Source: Fibrobacter sp. (lineage in GTDB: Bacteria > Fibrobacterota > Fibrobacteria > Fibrobacterales > Fibrobacteraceae). From it: a stretch of DNA of 64,000 nucleotides. This document shows, one piece after another, positions 24,329 to 32,490 of the stretch. Below the pieces are notes generated by a model. The model worked only from the letters and a program-made list of their open reading frames with translations. It made no database searches and was not told the DNA's origin. Where the stretch lies: the NCBI GenBank assembly GCA_024398935.1, contig JAKSIH010000013.1:1-64000 (forward strand), written 5' to 3'. A program made the position numbers and the translations under genes. Numbering within the stretch: the first letter of the stretch is position 1; the number at the start of each line of letters is the position of its first letter.

Positions 24329-25255
24329 TCACCTAGTTACAATCAAGTCCTCGGACGAATACGAGATTGAATTTCCCCTAGAATCAATAAAATCGTGGTA
24401 CCTCAACCATGTTTCCGGGTATTCTCGCTTAAAACCATTCTTTTCTAACAAAATAATTCTATCACCAAAATCATACGCATGATCATTTTTATCAAATGAA
24501 CGTGATTCCATTACAACTCCATTACCATATATTACCGGAGGCTCAAAAAGCATCCATTCACTTTTAACTAAGGAATCAATCACAATACCACCCTTTTCAA
24601 AATCTATTTCACACAATCTATCGCCACGCTGCCTCAAACACACGACATCGCCATCTATATAGGCAATATCGCCGCAGCCCTCAAGCCAGGCGTATTCACC
24701 TGAAAATTCAAGTTTTTTCACATTGCCCGTCGCCGTGTCCAGTACCGCATAAGGGCATGGATACATATCTTTCAACAAAACATTTCCATTCAGCCATGGT
24801 TTTGCGCGCGTGTAAGGATCATTCCAGGCGCATTCATTCTCAAACTTCACTTGTTTACGATTTTCAGGGAACTTATCCACTTTCCAAAAACCAAAATTGT
24901 TCTTTTCATCGTAAAACAAGACCGTTGAATCCGCAGCTAATCCCCAAATGATTGCAATGACTCCGTTAATAGTATCACCCCACAAAGGCTTCTGCTTTTC
25001 ACGATAATTCACAAGAAATAGTCCCTGATTTATCATTCCTCTATCGCAATTATCCCAATAATCGCAGCTTTCCGTGTGATCCGTCCAACGGCGAGCATTA
25101 ATTTCCAGAGCTAGCGAATCATCTAAAATTGCTATCACAAAACCACCACTCCTTTGCACATCCACCACATGTGTCACTTCCTCATCAAAAATTCCACACC
25201 CCCACATGCCACAACACAGGGCGACTGCACAAACAAGCCAATTAAAACTTTTCAT
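24329..25255 (-). CDS. Lipoprotein, paralogue B
   Basis: The start MKSFNWLVCAVALCCGMWGCG is identical, apart from one residue, to the leader of paralogue A1 and identical to that of A2. It gives 308 residues. The body matches paralogue C (LFLVNYREKQKPLWGDT, WLNGNVLLKDMYPCPYAVLDTATGNV). The last codons are present as a remnant downstream of copy 1 (18790-18919). It follows paralogue A2 after 40 bases in the same direction, so it belongs to the cassette transcript. Confidence 0.72.
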   Translation of the reverse strand: MKSFNWLVCAVALCCGMWGCGIFDEEVTHVVDVQRSGGFVIAILDDSLALEINARRWTDHTESCDYWDNCDRGMINQGLFLVNYREKQKPLWGDTINGVIAIIWGLAADSTVLFYDEKNNFGFWKVDKFPENRKQVKFENECAWNDPYTRAKPWLNGNVLLKDMYPCPYAVLDTATGNVKKLEFSGEYAWLEGCGDIAYIDGDVVCLRQRGDRLCEIDFEKGGIVIDSLVKSEWMLFEPPVIYGNGVVMESRSFDKNDHAYDFGDRIILLEKNGFKREYPETWLRYHDFIDSRGNSISYSSEDLIVTR

Positions 25256-25295
25256 AATTTTTCTCCATCGTTTCGCAATATGATTTTTCATATTC

Positions 25296-26162
25296 TCACT
25301 CTTCTAGCAAATGAAACTGATCGTTTTTATACTTCGCTACAGGTTTTTCCGAAATCTGCCAGGAACTATCCGTGGAAAAAACATACCAAGCATCCGTTTT
25401 CATTCGGATTATATAACGACCATTAAAACGTTCTCTAACAACATCGTAACTGTTTGGAGCGTCCTCATAATATGTTGATATAGTATCTTTTCCGTTACGC
25501 ACGATTGAATAACTAAAATTATTTGGATACAAGACTATCGTCATCAAGTCATCCCCGAAGTACTGGGCGTCTTCCACGCCATCGGGCCACCCGGCCTCCT
25601 CCTTCGTCACCTGGGTTATCGTATTCTCCGCAGTGTCGAGCAAGGCAAACTTTTCATAATTCTTAAAGAGAAGTTTACCACCCTTCCAAGTGCGCATTAT
25701 CGTACTTGATGAATTCATATCCACATAATCACTAACCCATACAGCACGCTTCTTAACAGGATCCTTTTCAACTTTCCAAATAAAATAAGATTGTTCCTTA
25801 TACGTATTTTGAGCCATCCAAAACCAGTATAATACAGTAGAATCATCCAGTGCAGCAAACATCGTATTTCCATAACATGTGTCAAGTGACCCCTCCCAAT
25901 AATTTTCTCCGTACCATGATTTACAACCTTTTAGCAAAATTCCTTCACTGGTACATTCCTTCCAATCATCTAATTTATCTTCATAATGTTTATAATAATG
26001 ACCAGGGATTATTGCAGTTGAATCACTTACCATGACAAAGCCAGAATCATAATGAAACCCCGAATCCAGTAAAACAGGTTCATCGTCATTTCCTAAAATT
26101 CCGCACCCCCACATGCCACAACACAGGGCGACTGCACAAACAAGCCAATTAAAACTTTTCAT
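25296..26162 (-). CDS. Lipoprotein, paralogue A2 of the duplicated cassette
   Basis: The protein has 288 residues from MKSFNWLVCAVALCCGMWGCG. It is almost identical to the protein at 18931 for its first 215 residues and its last 20 (WQISEKPVAKYKNDQFHLLEE against ISENPVAKYKN...). The middle C-terminal part is different: IVLYPNNFSYSIVRNGKDTIS instead of LHFVSENRCGFAILKDLTDTI. This mosaic suggests recombination or localised diversification of an exposed segment. It overlaps the lipoprotein gene at 26149 by 14 bases. Confidence 0.72.
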   Translation of the reverse strand: MKSFNWLVCAVALCCGMWGCGILGNDDEPVLLDSGFHYDSGFVMVSDSTAIIPGHYYKHYEDKLDDWKECTSEGILLKGCKSWYGENYWEGSLDTCYGNTMFAALDDSTVLYWFWMAQNTYKEQSYFIWKVEKDPVKKRAVWVSDYVDMNSSSTIMRTWKGGKLLFKNYEKFALLDTAENTITQVTKEEAGWPDGVEDAQYFGDDLMTIVLYPNNFSYSIVRNGKDTISTYYEDAPNSYDVVRERFNGRYIIRMKTDAWYVFSTDSSWQISEKPVAKYKNDQFHLLEE

Positions 26163-26811
26163 AATTTTTCTCCATCGATTCGCAATACGATTTAAGTTTT
26201 TCGCCATTTATGTATAAATAGTCCCTAGCATCGACTACCGTATCCACAACAGAAATGCAACGAAGATGTAATTCTTTTTCATAAGATTTTTCAATTTTCA
26301 ACTGGGCATTTTTTTCAGCACAGTGCTTTGCAAATCGTGTTGAATCCGTACTTTTATTTTCTAAGCCTTTCGAATTGTATAGAGCGTCAAATCGTTCCGT
26401 TGATACCGGTGTTCCTGCAAATAGGCTCAACAATTGAGTATATTTCTTTAGTCCAAGACTATCACTCCATGTAAATCTCAGCCCATTCTCGTTCTCAAAG
26501 ATTTGGATTATACAAGCATCCGCATCATTTCCATAAAAGTGGTGTAGAGATTCACTCTGTGTAATAAAAATTATTTCATTCCAAAATAGACTATCTTCCC
26601 AATCCTCAACACCCTCAACATCCCACTGATGCTTTACCGAATCCACCGGCACTTCCGGCACCCAGGTTTGCAGAATCTGGGCCAAGGAATCTGTGTCGGC
26701 AATGGTATTCTCGTCAACGACCGTACCGTTGGAAATATTTTCAGATTCCTTCTGCGAAGAACAACTGACAAGCAGCAGCAAAGCCATCAGCAAACTAAGC
26801 ATTATTTTCAC
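26149..26811 (-). CDS. 220-residue lipoprotein, cassette copy 2
   Basis: It is nearly identical to the protein at 19796, with changes visible only near the C-terminus (LYINGEK for LYANGEK, SMEKN for SMAKN). It has the same GTG start with AGGAGG six bases upstream and the same overlaps with the neighbouring genes. Lipobox LLVSCSS. No domain is recognised. Confidence 0.75.
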   Translation of the reverse strand: MKIMLSLLMALLLLVSCSSQKESENISNGTVVDENTIADTDSLAQILQTWVPEVPVDSVKHQWDVEGVEDWEDSLFWNEIIFITQSESLHHFYGNDADACIIQIFENENGLRFTWSDSLGLKKYTQLLSLFAGTPVSTERFDALYNSKGLENKSTDSTRFAKHCAEKNAQLKIEKSYEKELHLRCISVVDTVVDARDYLYINGEKLKSYCESMEKNYEKF

Positions 26812-27478
26812 CGGATTCCTCCTGCACGCGTTCTGTTAGCGGGAACAGTTGCATGTTCAATCGATATACGCGATCCATCTTTTTGTCGGAGGAAACCACT
26901 TCAACAATCTTATTTCGGCATTCACGAAGCAGAGTCACGATTTTGGCATAGGCCTCGTCCGACACGCCCATCGTAATGCCTGTAAAGTTTCGTTCCTCCA
27001 CGGAGAATCTGTCTATGGCTTCTTCAGCAATCTTTGCCATGTCGCGATTCATGGACCGCATGGCAACCGCCATGGATTCCGTAGAGCCCGTAAGGTTTTT
27101 CTCTATCTGACGATATGTATGCGGTTCTGTTTTTTGGAGAAGCCCTGTTTGAACTAGGAAATTAAGCGACTGTTCAACCTCGTCGGCATTTGTTTCCTGA
27201 TGGCATTTTTCCGCCAACTGCTTCGGCACAGCCCCCGGCATGGCAGGAGCCAATTCACGCATCACGGGATGCAGCCAGGATTCATAGAACTTGAAAGTGT
27301 CTCCACCCAGTATGCGAATCTTGTTCGCATTGGCGATGGGTTTCAAATAATTCGGGGAAATAAAACCAGCCAGCTTGGAAAAATCACGCCACGAAAAAAC
27401 GGATGTCCGTTTCTTGAAGTCGTAAAAGTCCTGCATGTACTGTCTGTAACTTTGGTATTCTATGATTGATTTCATCAA
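26795..27478 (-). CDS. TIGR02147 family protein with internal deletion in the helix-turn-helix
   Basis: The protein has 227 residues. It matches the 281-residue copy at 20442 except that residues 47-100 of that protein are missing in frame: NYLK is followed directly by PIANANK. The lost part includes the end of the predicted recognition helix, the following helices and the linker. DNA binding is therefore probably lost, while the C-terminal domain is intact. It could be a dead gene, or a dominant-negative partner of the full-length copy. The upstream palindrome array is still present. Confidence 0.8.
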   Translation of the reverse strand: MMKSIIEYQSYRQYMQDFYDFKKRTSVFSWRDFSKLAGFISPNYLKPIANANKIRILGGDTFKFYESWLHPVMRELAPAMPGAVPKQLAEKCHQETNADEVEQSLNFLVQTGLLQKTEPHTYRQIEKNLTGSTESMAVAMRSMNRDMAKIAEEAIDRFSVEERNFTGITMGVSDEAYAKIVTLLRECRNKIVEVVSSDKKMDRVYRLNMQLFPLTERVQEESGENNA

Positions 27479-27582
27479 GGTAGAATTTAGAACAAGACTT
27501 TTTTCGTGTCAATGAAACACCATATTACGCAAACTAAAATTTTCGCTCGTAAAAGGCGGTGCAAAGCGTTCACGCCATCGGC

Positions 27583-27718
27583 TGTATTTTATAATACACT
27601 CCGTATTATATAACATAATACAAAAAAAATAGCCGAAAAAATAATTAGTTTCGGCACTTATTTTCACCTAAAAAACGAAATGTATTCTATAGTACACCTC
27701 CCTGTATTATACGATACA
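27583..27718. promoter_or_regulatory. Phased palindrome array between TIGR02147 copy 2 and a divergent barrel gene
   Basis: Dyads lie at 27583-27598 (TGTATTTTATAATACA), 27603-27621 (GTATTAT-N5-ATAATAC), 27681-27696 (TGTATTCTATAGTACA) and 27703-27718 (TGTATTATACGATACA). Two pairs have 20- and 22-base spacing. The same motif occurs upstream of copy 1. Nothing else is seen in 27479-27810. Confidence 0.65.
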
Positions 27719-27810
27719 GACAACATAATAAATTTTCTTTTTTTCGACTCATCGTCGTTTTGCGAATTTGAATTTAATACATTTATTTTCAAAACACGCA
27801 AGAGGACATT

Positions 27811-28338
27811 ATGAAAAAAACAATCTTATTATTTGTACTGCTATCCTCCATAGCATTTGCAAAAACATCCATAAGTTTAGGGGGCGGTCCTTACCACGGA
27901 TTGCTCAGTATTGAGCAGACCTTCCAGGCAATTCCCTTGTCCGTAAACATTCACATTCCTGGCTATTATTCCAAATACGATTTCTGGGGAGGAATCGGAG
28001 TCGCATATTACTTTAACGGAGATACAGGTCCCTACGCTTTTCACTCTTCCGAATGGATTCACGCTTCCGACTGGAATAGGATTAGCACCATTTACGACCG
28101 CAACGGAGGATTCGCTGGTTTCAAGAATAAGAGTGTAGAAATCAACTACTGGCATCTGGTTTTCGGCGTCGGATATCAGCACATGTTCTTTAAGCATTTT
28201 GGAGCCTATTTTGAGCTGGGCTACGAATTCTATGCAGGCAATGGCGGATACTACACACACTTCGACCGGGACCATGCAACTCTTGACAATGAGGAGCTGG
28301 TGTTCCCAGCAGGATTCGGCCTGAAATTTTCCTTCTAG
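27811..28338 (+). CDS. Small outer-membrane beta-barrel protein
   Basis: The protein has 175 residues. The signal peptide MKKTILLFVLLSSIAFAK is followed by alternating strands rich in G, Y and F: DFWGGIGVAYYFNG, YWHLVFGVGYQHMFFKHFGAYFELGYEFY. It ends in GFGLKFSF, with the terminal aromatic residue expected for an outer-membrane barrel. The ribosome binding site is AAGAGGA. It is divergent from the shortened TIGR02147 gene and shares the palindrome array. Confidence 0.7.
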   Translation: MKKTILLFVLLSSIAFAKTSISLGGGPYHGLLSIEQTFQAIPLSVNIHIPGYYSKYDFWGGIGVAYYFNGDTGPYAFHSSEWIHASDWNRISTIYDRNGGFAGFKNKSVEINYWHLVFGVGYQHMFFKHFGAYFELGYEFYAGNGGYYTHFDRDHATLDNEELVFPAGFGLKFSF

Positions 28339-28448
28339 GCATTTACCCGCCGGCTAGTTTATTTTTACACAAACAATTACAAGGTGATCCTTGCCAACAA
28401 TTAGCACTTAGCCGGTATTCTACCTGACATGCGAAAAAAAATTCCAAA

Positions 28449-28476
28449 AGCATCTGTTTTTACAGATGCTTTTTCA
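28449..28476 (+). terminator. Rho-independent terminator
   Basis: The stem AGCATCTGT / ACAGATGCT is followed by TTTTT. Confidence 0.75.
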
Positions 28477-28598
28477 TATTCAAGGCGTTACTATACCTAG
28501 ACGAAATCTGACTTTAATGGTAAAACCTGTCGAAGACAAAAAGTTTTGTCAACGATCTTGGTTCAATCGTTTCTACCGCGCGTAAAATGCGATTTTAA

Positions 28599-28976
28599 CT
28601 ATTTCTTCTTCGTATTGTATCTAGCTTTTTGATCCGTTAAAACGCCAGCGACAACAGCAGGAGTCACTGATTCTCCAGCAACATATTTATGCAAAACATC
28701 GCAGACCAGAGTTTGGTAGCGAACTCCATGACGTTCTGCAATTTTTTTCAGCCCATCAATATCATCCTCTGGCAAACGAAGCGATATCGCCTTCCGTGTT
28801 CCGCGCAAGGACTTCAGGGTTTCCCGCATATCTGCTTTAAAATCTTCAATTCGTTGTGAGGAATCTGGACCAGCCCCCCACTCCCCGTCTTCAATTTCGC
28901 GGAGAAGATTCTGTTCTTCTTCATCCAGCTGATATTTAGCAGCATGCGCTTCAAAACTCAGGGTTTTCTTTGCCAT
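28599..28976 (-). CDS. Ribbon-helix-helix antitoxin, BrnA-like
   Basis: The protein has 125 residues, starting at MAKKTLSFEAHA because GGAGG lies just upstream. The earlier ATG overlaps that ribosome binding site. The C-terminal half holds a ribbon-helix-helix DNA-binding domain (RKAISLRLPEDDIDGLKKIAERHGVRYQTLVCDVLHKYV). The N-terminal half is acidic, fitting toxin binding. It overlaps the toxin gene by 26 bases, a common type II toxin-antitoxin arrangement with the toxin first. Confidence 0.8.
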   Translation of the reverse strand: MAKKTLSFEAHAAKYQLDEEEQNLLREIEDGEWGAGPDSSQRIEDFKADMRETLKSLRGTRKAISLRLPEDDIDGLKKIAERHGVRYQTLVCDVLHKYVAGESVTPAVVAGVLTDQKARYNTKKK

Positions 28977-29241
28977 GTTCACCTCCATATTTTTTCAAGG
29001 CAATTCTACTCGGAATAATTGTCTTTAAAAACTTTTCTCCACTAGGTTCCAGTACATAAGGAATCTGGTAGATATACCCCTTACATCGAACAACGGCAAT
29101 CCTCTGATTCGGATACTTGTCTTTATTGGGGTGTTCGTAATCCGCCAAAGTGTCAAAAGCTGCCGCTTCAACAATTTCTTCAAACGAGATTCCTCTTGTT
29201 ATTTTTAAGATTTCGTTTTTTTCCCTGTTCCACCTAGCCAT
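28951..29241 (-). CDS. BrnT-like toxin
   Basis: The protein has 96 residues. It opens with WNREKNEILKITRGISFEEIVEAA, the BrnT-like pattern (W-x-x-x-K-N-x-x-x-L, then G-I/V-S-F-E-E). The C-terminus IIPSRIALKKY is also typical. Relatives are RelE-fold ribonucleases that cut mRNA. The promoter region upstream (29242-29300) is AT-rich. Confidence 0.75.
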   Translation of the reverse strand: MARWNREKNEILKITRGISFEEIVEAAAFDTLADYEHPNKDKYPNQRIAVVRCKGYIYQIPYVLEPSGEKFLKTIIPSRIALKKYGGEHGKENPEF

Positions 29242-29390
29242 ACTTAAAATCTATGAATTGTATATACAATTGTCAATTGGCTATTATTGTTTTTCGATGT
29301 TTCAACCACACCATTTTTCATAATCACAAGCGTACCCGTCCCGCAAATTTCTATCTTTGCCCCCGTATAAAAATCTAAACGAGGTCAATT

Positions 29391-29651
29391 ATGACATTTG
29401 AAGAAATCTACGCGCTGGTTTGCGAACGCAAGAGAACCATGCCCGAAGGCAAGAGCACTACCGAACTGTTTAAGAAGGGTGCTCACGGTATCGGCAAGAA
29501 GCTGGTGGAAGAAGCCGGCGAAAGCTGGATGGCCGCCCGTTACGAAACTCGCGACGACCAGGCTCTGGAACTTTCCCAGGTGCTCTACTATGTTGCCTGC
29601 ATGATGGCAGAAAAAGGTCTCACCCTCGAAGAAGTGTACGCTAAACTATGA
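29391..29651 (+). CDS. hisE: Phosphoribosyl-ATP diphosphatase
   Basis: HisE hydrolyses phosphoribosyl-ATP to phosphoribosyl-AMP, the second step of histidine synthesis. The protein has 86 residues, the normal length. The MazG-like motif is visible: GIGKKLVEEAGESWMAA and ALELSQVLYYVACMM. The ribosome binding site is GAGG, six bases upstream. It overlaps hisG by four bases (ATGA). Confidence 0.92.
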   Translation: MTFEEIYALVCERKRTMPEGKSTTELFKKGAHGIGKKLVEEAGESWMAARYETRDDQALELSQVLYYVACMMAEKGLTLEEVYAKL

Positions 29652-30487
29652 TTAAGGTAGCTCTCCCGAATAAGGGCATGCTCTTTGAACCTACCCAGGA
29701 ACTTCTGAAGGCCTGCGGTTACAAGGCATCCAAGCCCTACAAGACTTTGACCCAGATCGACACCAAGAACGGTATCGAATTCTTCTTCCTGCGTCCTAGC
29801 GACATTCCCATGTACGTGGGTCGCGGCATTATCGACGCAGGCATCACCGGCATCGACTTCAACGCCGAAGCCAAGAGCCCGGCTGTCAAGGTTCTGGACC
29901 TGCCCTTTGGCGCCTCCAAGATGTGCGCCGCAGTTCCTAACGAAAGCCCCATCCAGACTCTCGACGAACTGAAGGACTCCACCATCGCCACCTCCTTCCC
30001 CAACATCGTTGAAGGCTTCTACAAGAAGCCCATGAACTTTGTGGTTCTGGAAGGTGCTGTGGAAATTTCCGTGAGCCTCGGTGTTGCAGACGCCATCGTC
30101 GACGTGGTGGAAACCGGTACCACCCTGAAGCAGGCAGGTCTCCGTATTGTGGGCGAACCGCTGTTCCGCTCTAACGCAGCCCTCTTCTGCAATCCCCAGA
30201 AGACCGACCTTGACGAAGTGAACACCCTGATCCGCAGAATCCAGGGTAAGCTGGTTGCCCAGTCCTACATGATGATCGAATACGACTGCCCCGCCAACGT
30301 GCTGGACAAGGCCGTAGCCCTCACCCCGGGTCTGGACGCTCCCACTGTCGCCAAGCTCCACGGTCGCGACTGGTACTCCGTAAAGGCCATGGTGCCCCAG
30401 GAAGATGCCAACGCCATCATGGACAAGCTCTGGGACGCAGGCGCACGTAGCATCCTGCTCTTCGGTATCAAGTCCGCAAGAATTTAA
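29648..30487 (+). CDS. hisG: ATP phosphoribosyltransferase, long form
   Basis: HisG catalyses the first step of histidine synthesis, joining ATP and PRPP. The protein has 279 residues, the long form, with a C-terminal regulatory domain for feedback by histidine (about residues 205-279). Motifs: VALPNKGMLFEP, the PRPP-binding VETGTTLKQAGLRI near residue 155, and DIPMYVGRGIIDAGITGID. It is coupled to hisE. No HisZ is expected for this form. Confidence 0.93.
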   Translation: MIKVALPNKGMLFEPTQELLKACGYKASKPYKTLTQIDTKNGIEFFFLRPSDIPMYVGRGIIDAGITGIDFNAEAKSPAVKVLDLPFGASKMCAAVPNESPIQTLDELKDSTIATSFPNIVEGFYKKPMNFVVLEGAVEISVSLGVADAIVDVVETGTTLKQAGLRIVGEPLFRSNAALFCNPQKTDLDEVNTLIRRIQGKLVAQSYMMIEYDCPANVLDKAVALTPGLDAPTVAKLHGRDWYSVKAMVPQEDANAIMDKLWDAGARSILLFGIKSARI

Positions 30488-30499
30488 CACTTCGCGTTA

Positions 30500-30660
30500 A
30501 ATTCAGTAGACAGTGATTAGTGGTTAGTAAACAGTACTTTAAAATAGTGATTAGTAAGCAGTGGTTAGTAAACAGGGTATGCAGGTAAAAAACGTTTCCA
30601 GCATCACTAACCGCCAACCACTAACCACTAACCACTAACCACCAACCACTAGCCACTACC
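30500..30660. repeat. Low-complexity heptamer repeat
   Basis: The left half has variants of GTGATTAGTGGTTAGTAAACAG; the right half has CACTAAC/CCACTAAC units in the complementary sense. The two halves could fold into a long imperfect hairpin. It ends at the ATG of the EAL-HDOD gene, leaving no ribosome binding site. Confidence 0.7.
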
Positions 30661-30661
30661 T

Positions 30662-31891
30662 ATGGAAACACTCGCCTACTTAGCTCGTCAGCCGATTCTT
30701 GATCGAGACGGCAAGATTTTCGCCTACGAACTGCTGTTCAGGGATTCCCCGACCAGCGATACGGCGGTCATTGCCAGCGATGTGCTTGCGACGGCACAGG
30801 TCCTCGAGAACGTCCTGAACAACATCGGCATCCAGCGCCTTATCGGTAACAACAAGGCCTTTGTGAACTGCAGCCGGAACATGTTGCTGGACAACCTGTT
30901 CGGACTTCTGAACCCCAAGTGCTTTGTACTGGAAGTTCTGGAAGATGTTGAAGTGGATGAATCCGTGGTGAAGGCAATTCAGAGATACAAGGCCCTGGGT
31001 TTTGAAATCGCCCTGGATGACTTCATCTTTAACGAAGAGTTCATCCAGCGCTTTAAGCCTCTGTTCCCCTATGTCAACTATGTCAAGATGGACGTGGTGG
31101 ATAACAGCATAGAAGATATGACCAAGGCAGCAGGCTTCTTCAAGGTTCTAGGCATCAAGCTTCTGGCAGAAAAGGTGGAGGACGAAGCCACCTTCAAGCG
31201 CTGCCAGGATGCAGGCTACGATTACTTCCAGGGATTCTTCTTCGCGAAGCCGGAACTGGTTACCGGCAGAAAAATTGACGCAACCTCGGCCGCCATTCTG
31301 CAGCTGATTCTGTTGCTGCGTTCCAGACCGACGCTGGAAGCCCTTTGCGACAACCTGGACAAAAATCAGGAAATCGCAGCCAACCTGCTACGCTTTGTCA
31401 ATTCCAGCTCGGATAAGCACAGCAAGATTGAATCCATCAGGGAAGCCATTGTCTGGGTGGGCATGAGAAACATTCACGAATGGCTGATGCTCATGCTTTA
31501 CGCCCGCCCGGAAATGGGGATGACGCCGCAGTCTTCCCCCCTGTTCCAGAACGTAAACCACCGGGCAAAATTTCTGGAAACGCTGGCCCGCGAAATCGAT
31601 CCGGAAAATGACGACTTCTGCGCCAAGGCATTTATGGTGGGGCTTCTCAGCCGTATGGACGCCCTGGTCCGGGCACCGCTGGAAACGATCCTCCCCGACG
31701 CGCCCACCGATGACGAAATGCAGGATGCGCTGCTGAACCGCACAGGCCGTCTGGGACAGTTGCTGCAGCTGGCAGACGCCGTAGAGCTGGACGACTCCCT
31801 GTCTATCCAGTCCATCATTACGGAACTGGGCATTACCGCAACTCAACTGAAATTCTGCATTACAGAATCCTACAACTGGGCGGAAAATTAA
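30662..31891 (+). CDS. EAL and HDOD domain protein
   Basis: The protein has 409 residues. The N-terminal EAL-type domain covers about 1-205: YLARQPILDRDGKIFAYELLFRD, LEVLEDVEVD, FEIALDDF, VKMDVVDN, LLAEKVED, YFQGFFFAKP. The EAL triplet itself is YELL, and most catalytic acidic residues appear to be present. The HDOD domain covers about 206-400 (LLRFVNSSSDKHSKIESIREAIVWVGMRNIHEWLMLML). Proteins of this type act in cyclic di-GMP signalling, as enzymes or binding proteins. It leads into recR. Confidence 0.87.
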   Translation: METLAYLARQPILDRDGKIFAYELLFRDSPTSDTAVIASDVLATAQVLENVLNNIGIQRLIGNNKAFVNCSRNMLLDNLFGLLNPKCFVLEVLEDVEVDESVVKAIQRYKALGFEIALDDFIFNEEFIQRFKPLFPYVNYVKMDVVDNSIEDMTKAAGFFKVLGIKLLAEKVEDEATFKRCQDAGYDYFQGFFFAKPELVTGRKIDATSAAILQLILLLRSRPTLEALCDNLDKNQEIAANLLRFVNSSSDKHSKIESIREAIVWVGMRNIHEWLMLMLYARPEMGMTPQSSPLFQNVNHRAKFLETLAREIDPENDDFCAKAFMVGLLSRMDALVRAPLETILPDAPTDDEMQDALLNRTGRLGQLLQLADAVELDDSLSIQSIITELGITATQLKFCITESYNWAEN

Positions 31892-31893
31892 TC

Positions 31894-32490
31894 ATGAACG
31901 TGGAGCCGCAAAGCCTTGTCGCCCTCATTGGCGAATTTTCAAGTCTTCCTGGTATCGGGCAGAAAACCGCCCGACGCCTCGCCTACCACATCCTGGCCAA
32001 GCGCAAGGACGAAGTGGAACGTTTTGCAGATAACCTAATGAATGCCGTTACGAAAGTCCATCAGTGTCCCAACTGCTTCTCGTTCACGGACGAAGACCTC
32101 TGCGGCATCTGCGCCGAACGCGCTGGAGCCAAGTCCATCTGCGTAGTGGAGAAAAGTTCGGACATCATCCCCTTCGAGCGTTCCGGCGTACACAAGGGAC
32201 TTTATTTTGTCTTGGGCGGAGTCATCTCCCCGCTGGATGGCGTAGGCCCCGAACAGCTTCACCTGCCAAAGCTTGTGGAGCGAATCAAGCAGGAAGGAAT
32301 CCAGGAGCTGGTTCTTGCCCTGGGCAGCAGTCCCGAGGCCGACAGCACCGCCCTAATGATTGACAGGCTCCTTACAGGAGTCGATGTAAAACGCACACGC
32401 CTGGCCCGCGGAATCCCCATGGGCAGCGACCTTGAATTTGTTGACGAAATCACCATGCTCCGAGCATTCGAAGGAAGAGTGAGCCTATGA
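31894..32490 (+). CDS. recR: Recombination protein RecR
   Basis: RecR loads RecA with RecO in the RecFOR gap-repair pathway. The protein has 198 residues, the normal length. The helix-hairpin-helix SSLPGIGQKTARRLAYHIL (residues 17-35) is followed by the C4 zinc finger (CPNCFSFTDEDLCGIC) and a Toprim domain (CVVEKSSDI, LGGVISPLDGVGPEQLHL). It overlaps engB by four bases. Confidence 0.95.
   Translation: MNVEPQSLVALIGEFSSLPGIGQKTARRLAYHILAKRKDEVERFADNLMNAVTKVHQCPNCFSFTDEDLCGICAERAGAKSICVVEKSSDIIPFERSGVHKGLYFVLGGVISPLDGVGPEQLHLPKLVERIKQEGIQELVLALGSSPEADSTALMIDRLLTGVDVKRTRLARGIPMGSDLEFVDEITMLRAFEGRVSL

Larger units (their letters stand above)
25540..27512 (-). repeat. Duplicated cassette, copy 2
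   Basis: Direct repeat of 19187-21321. A 162-base deletion near 27349 lies inside the TIGR02147 gene; otherwise only scattered base changes are seen. Further upstream the two copies diverge. Confidence 0.9.

Noticed and set aside
30500-30660. CRISPR-like or iteron array
   Set aside because: The units are short heptamers without spacers and no replication gene is adjacent.
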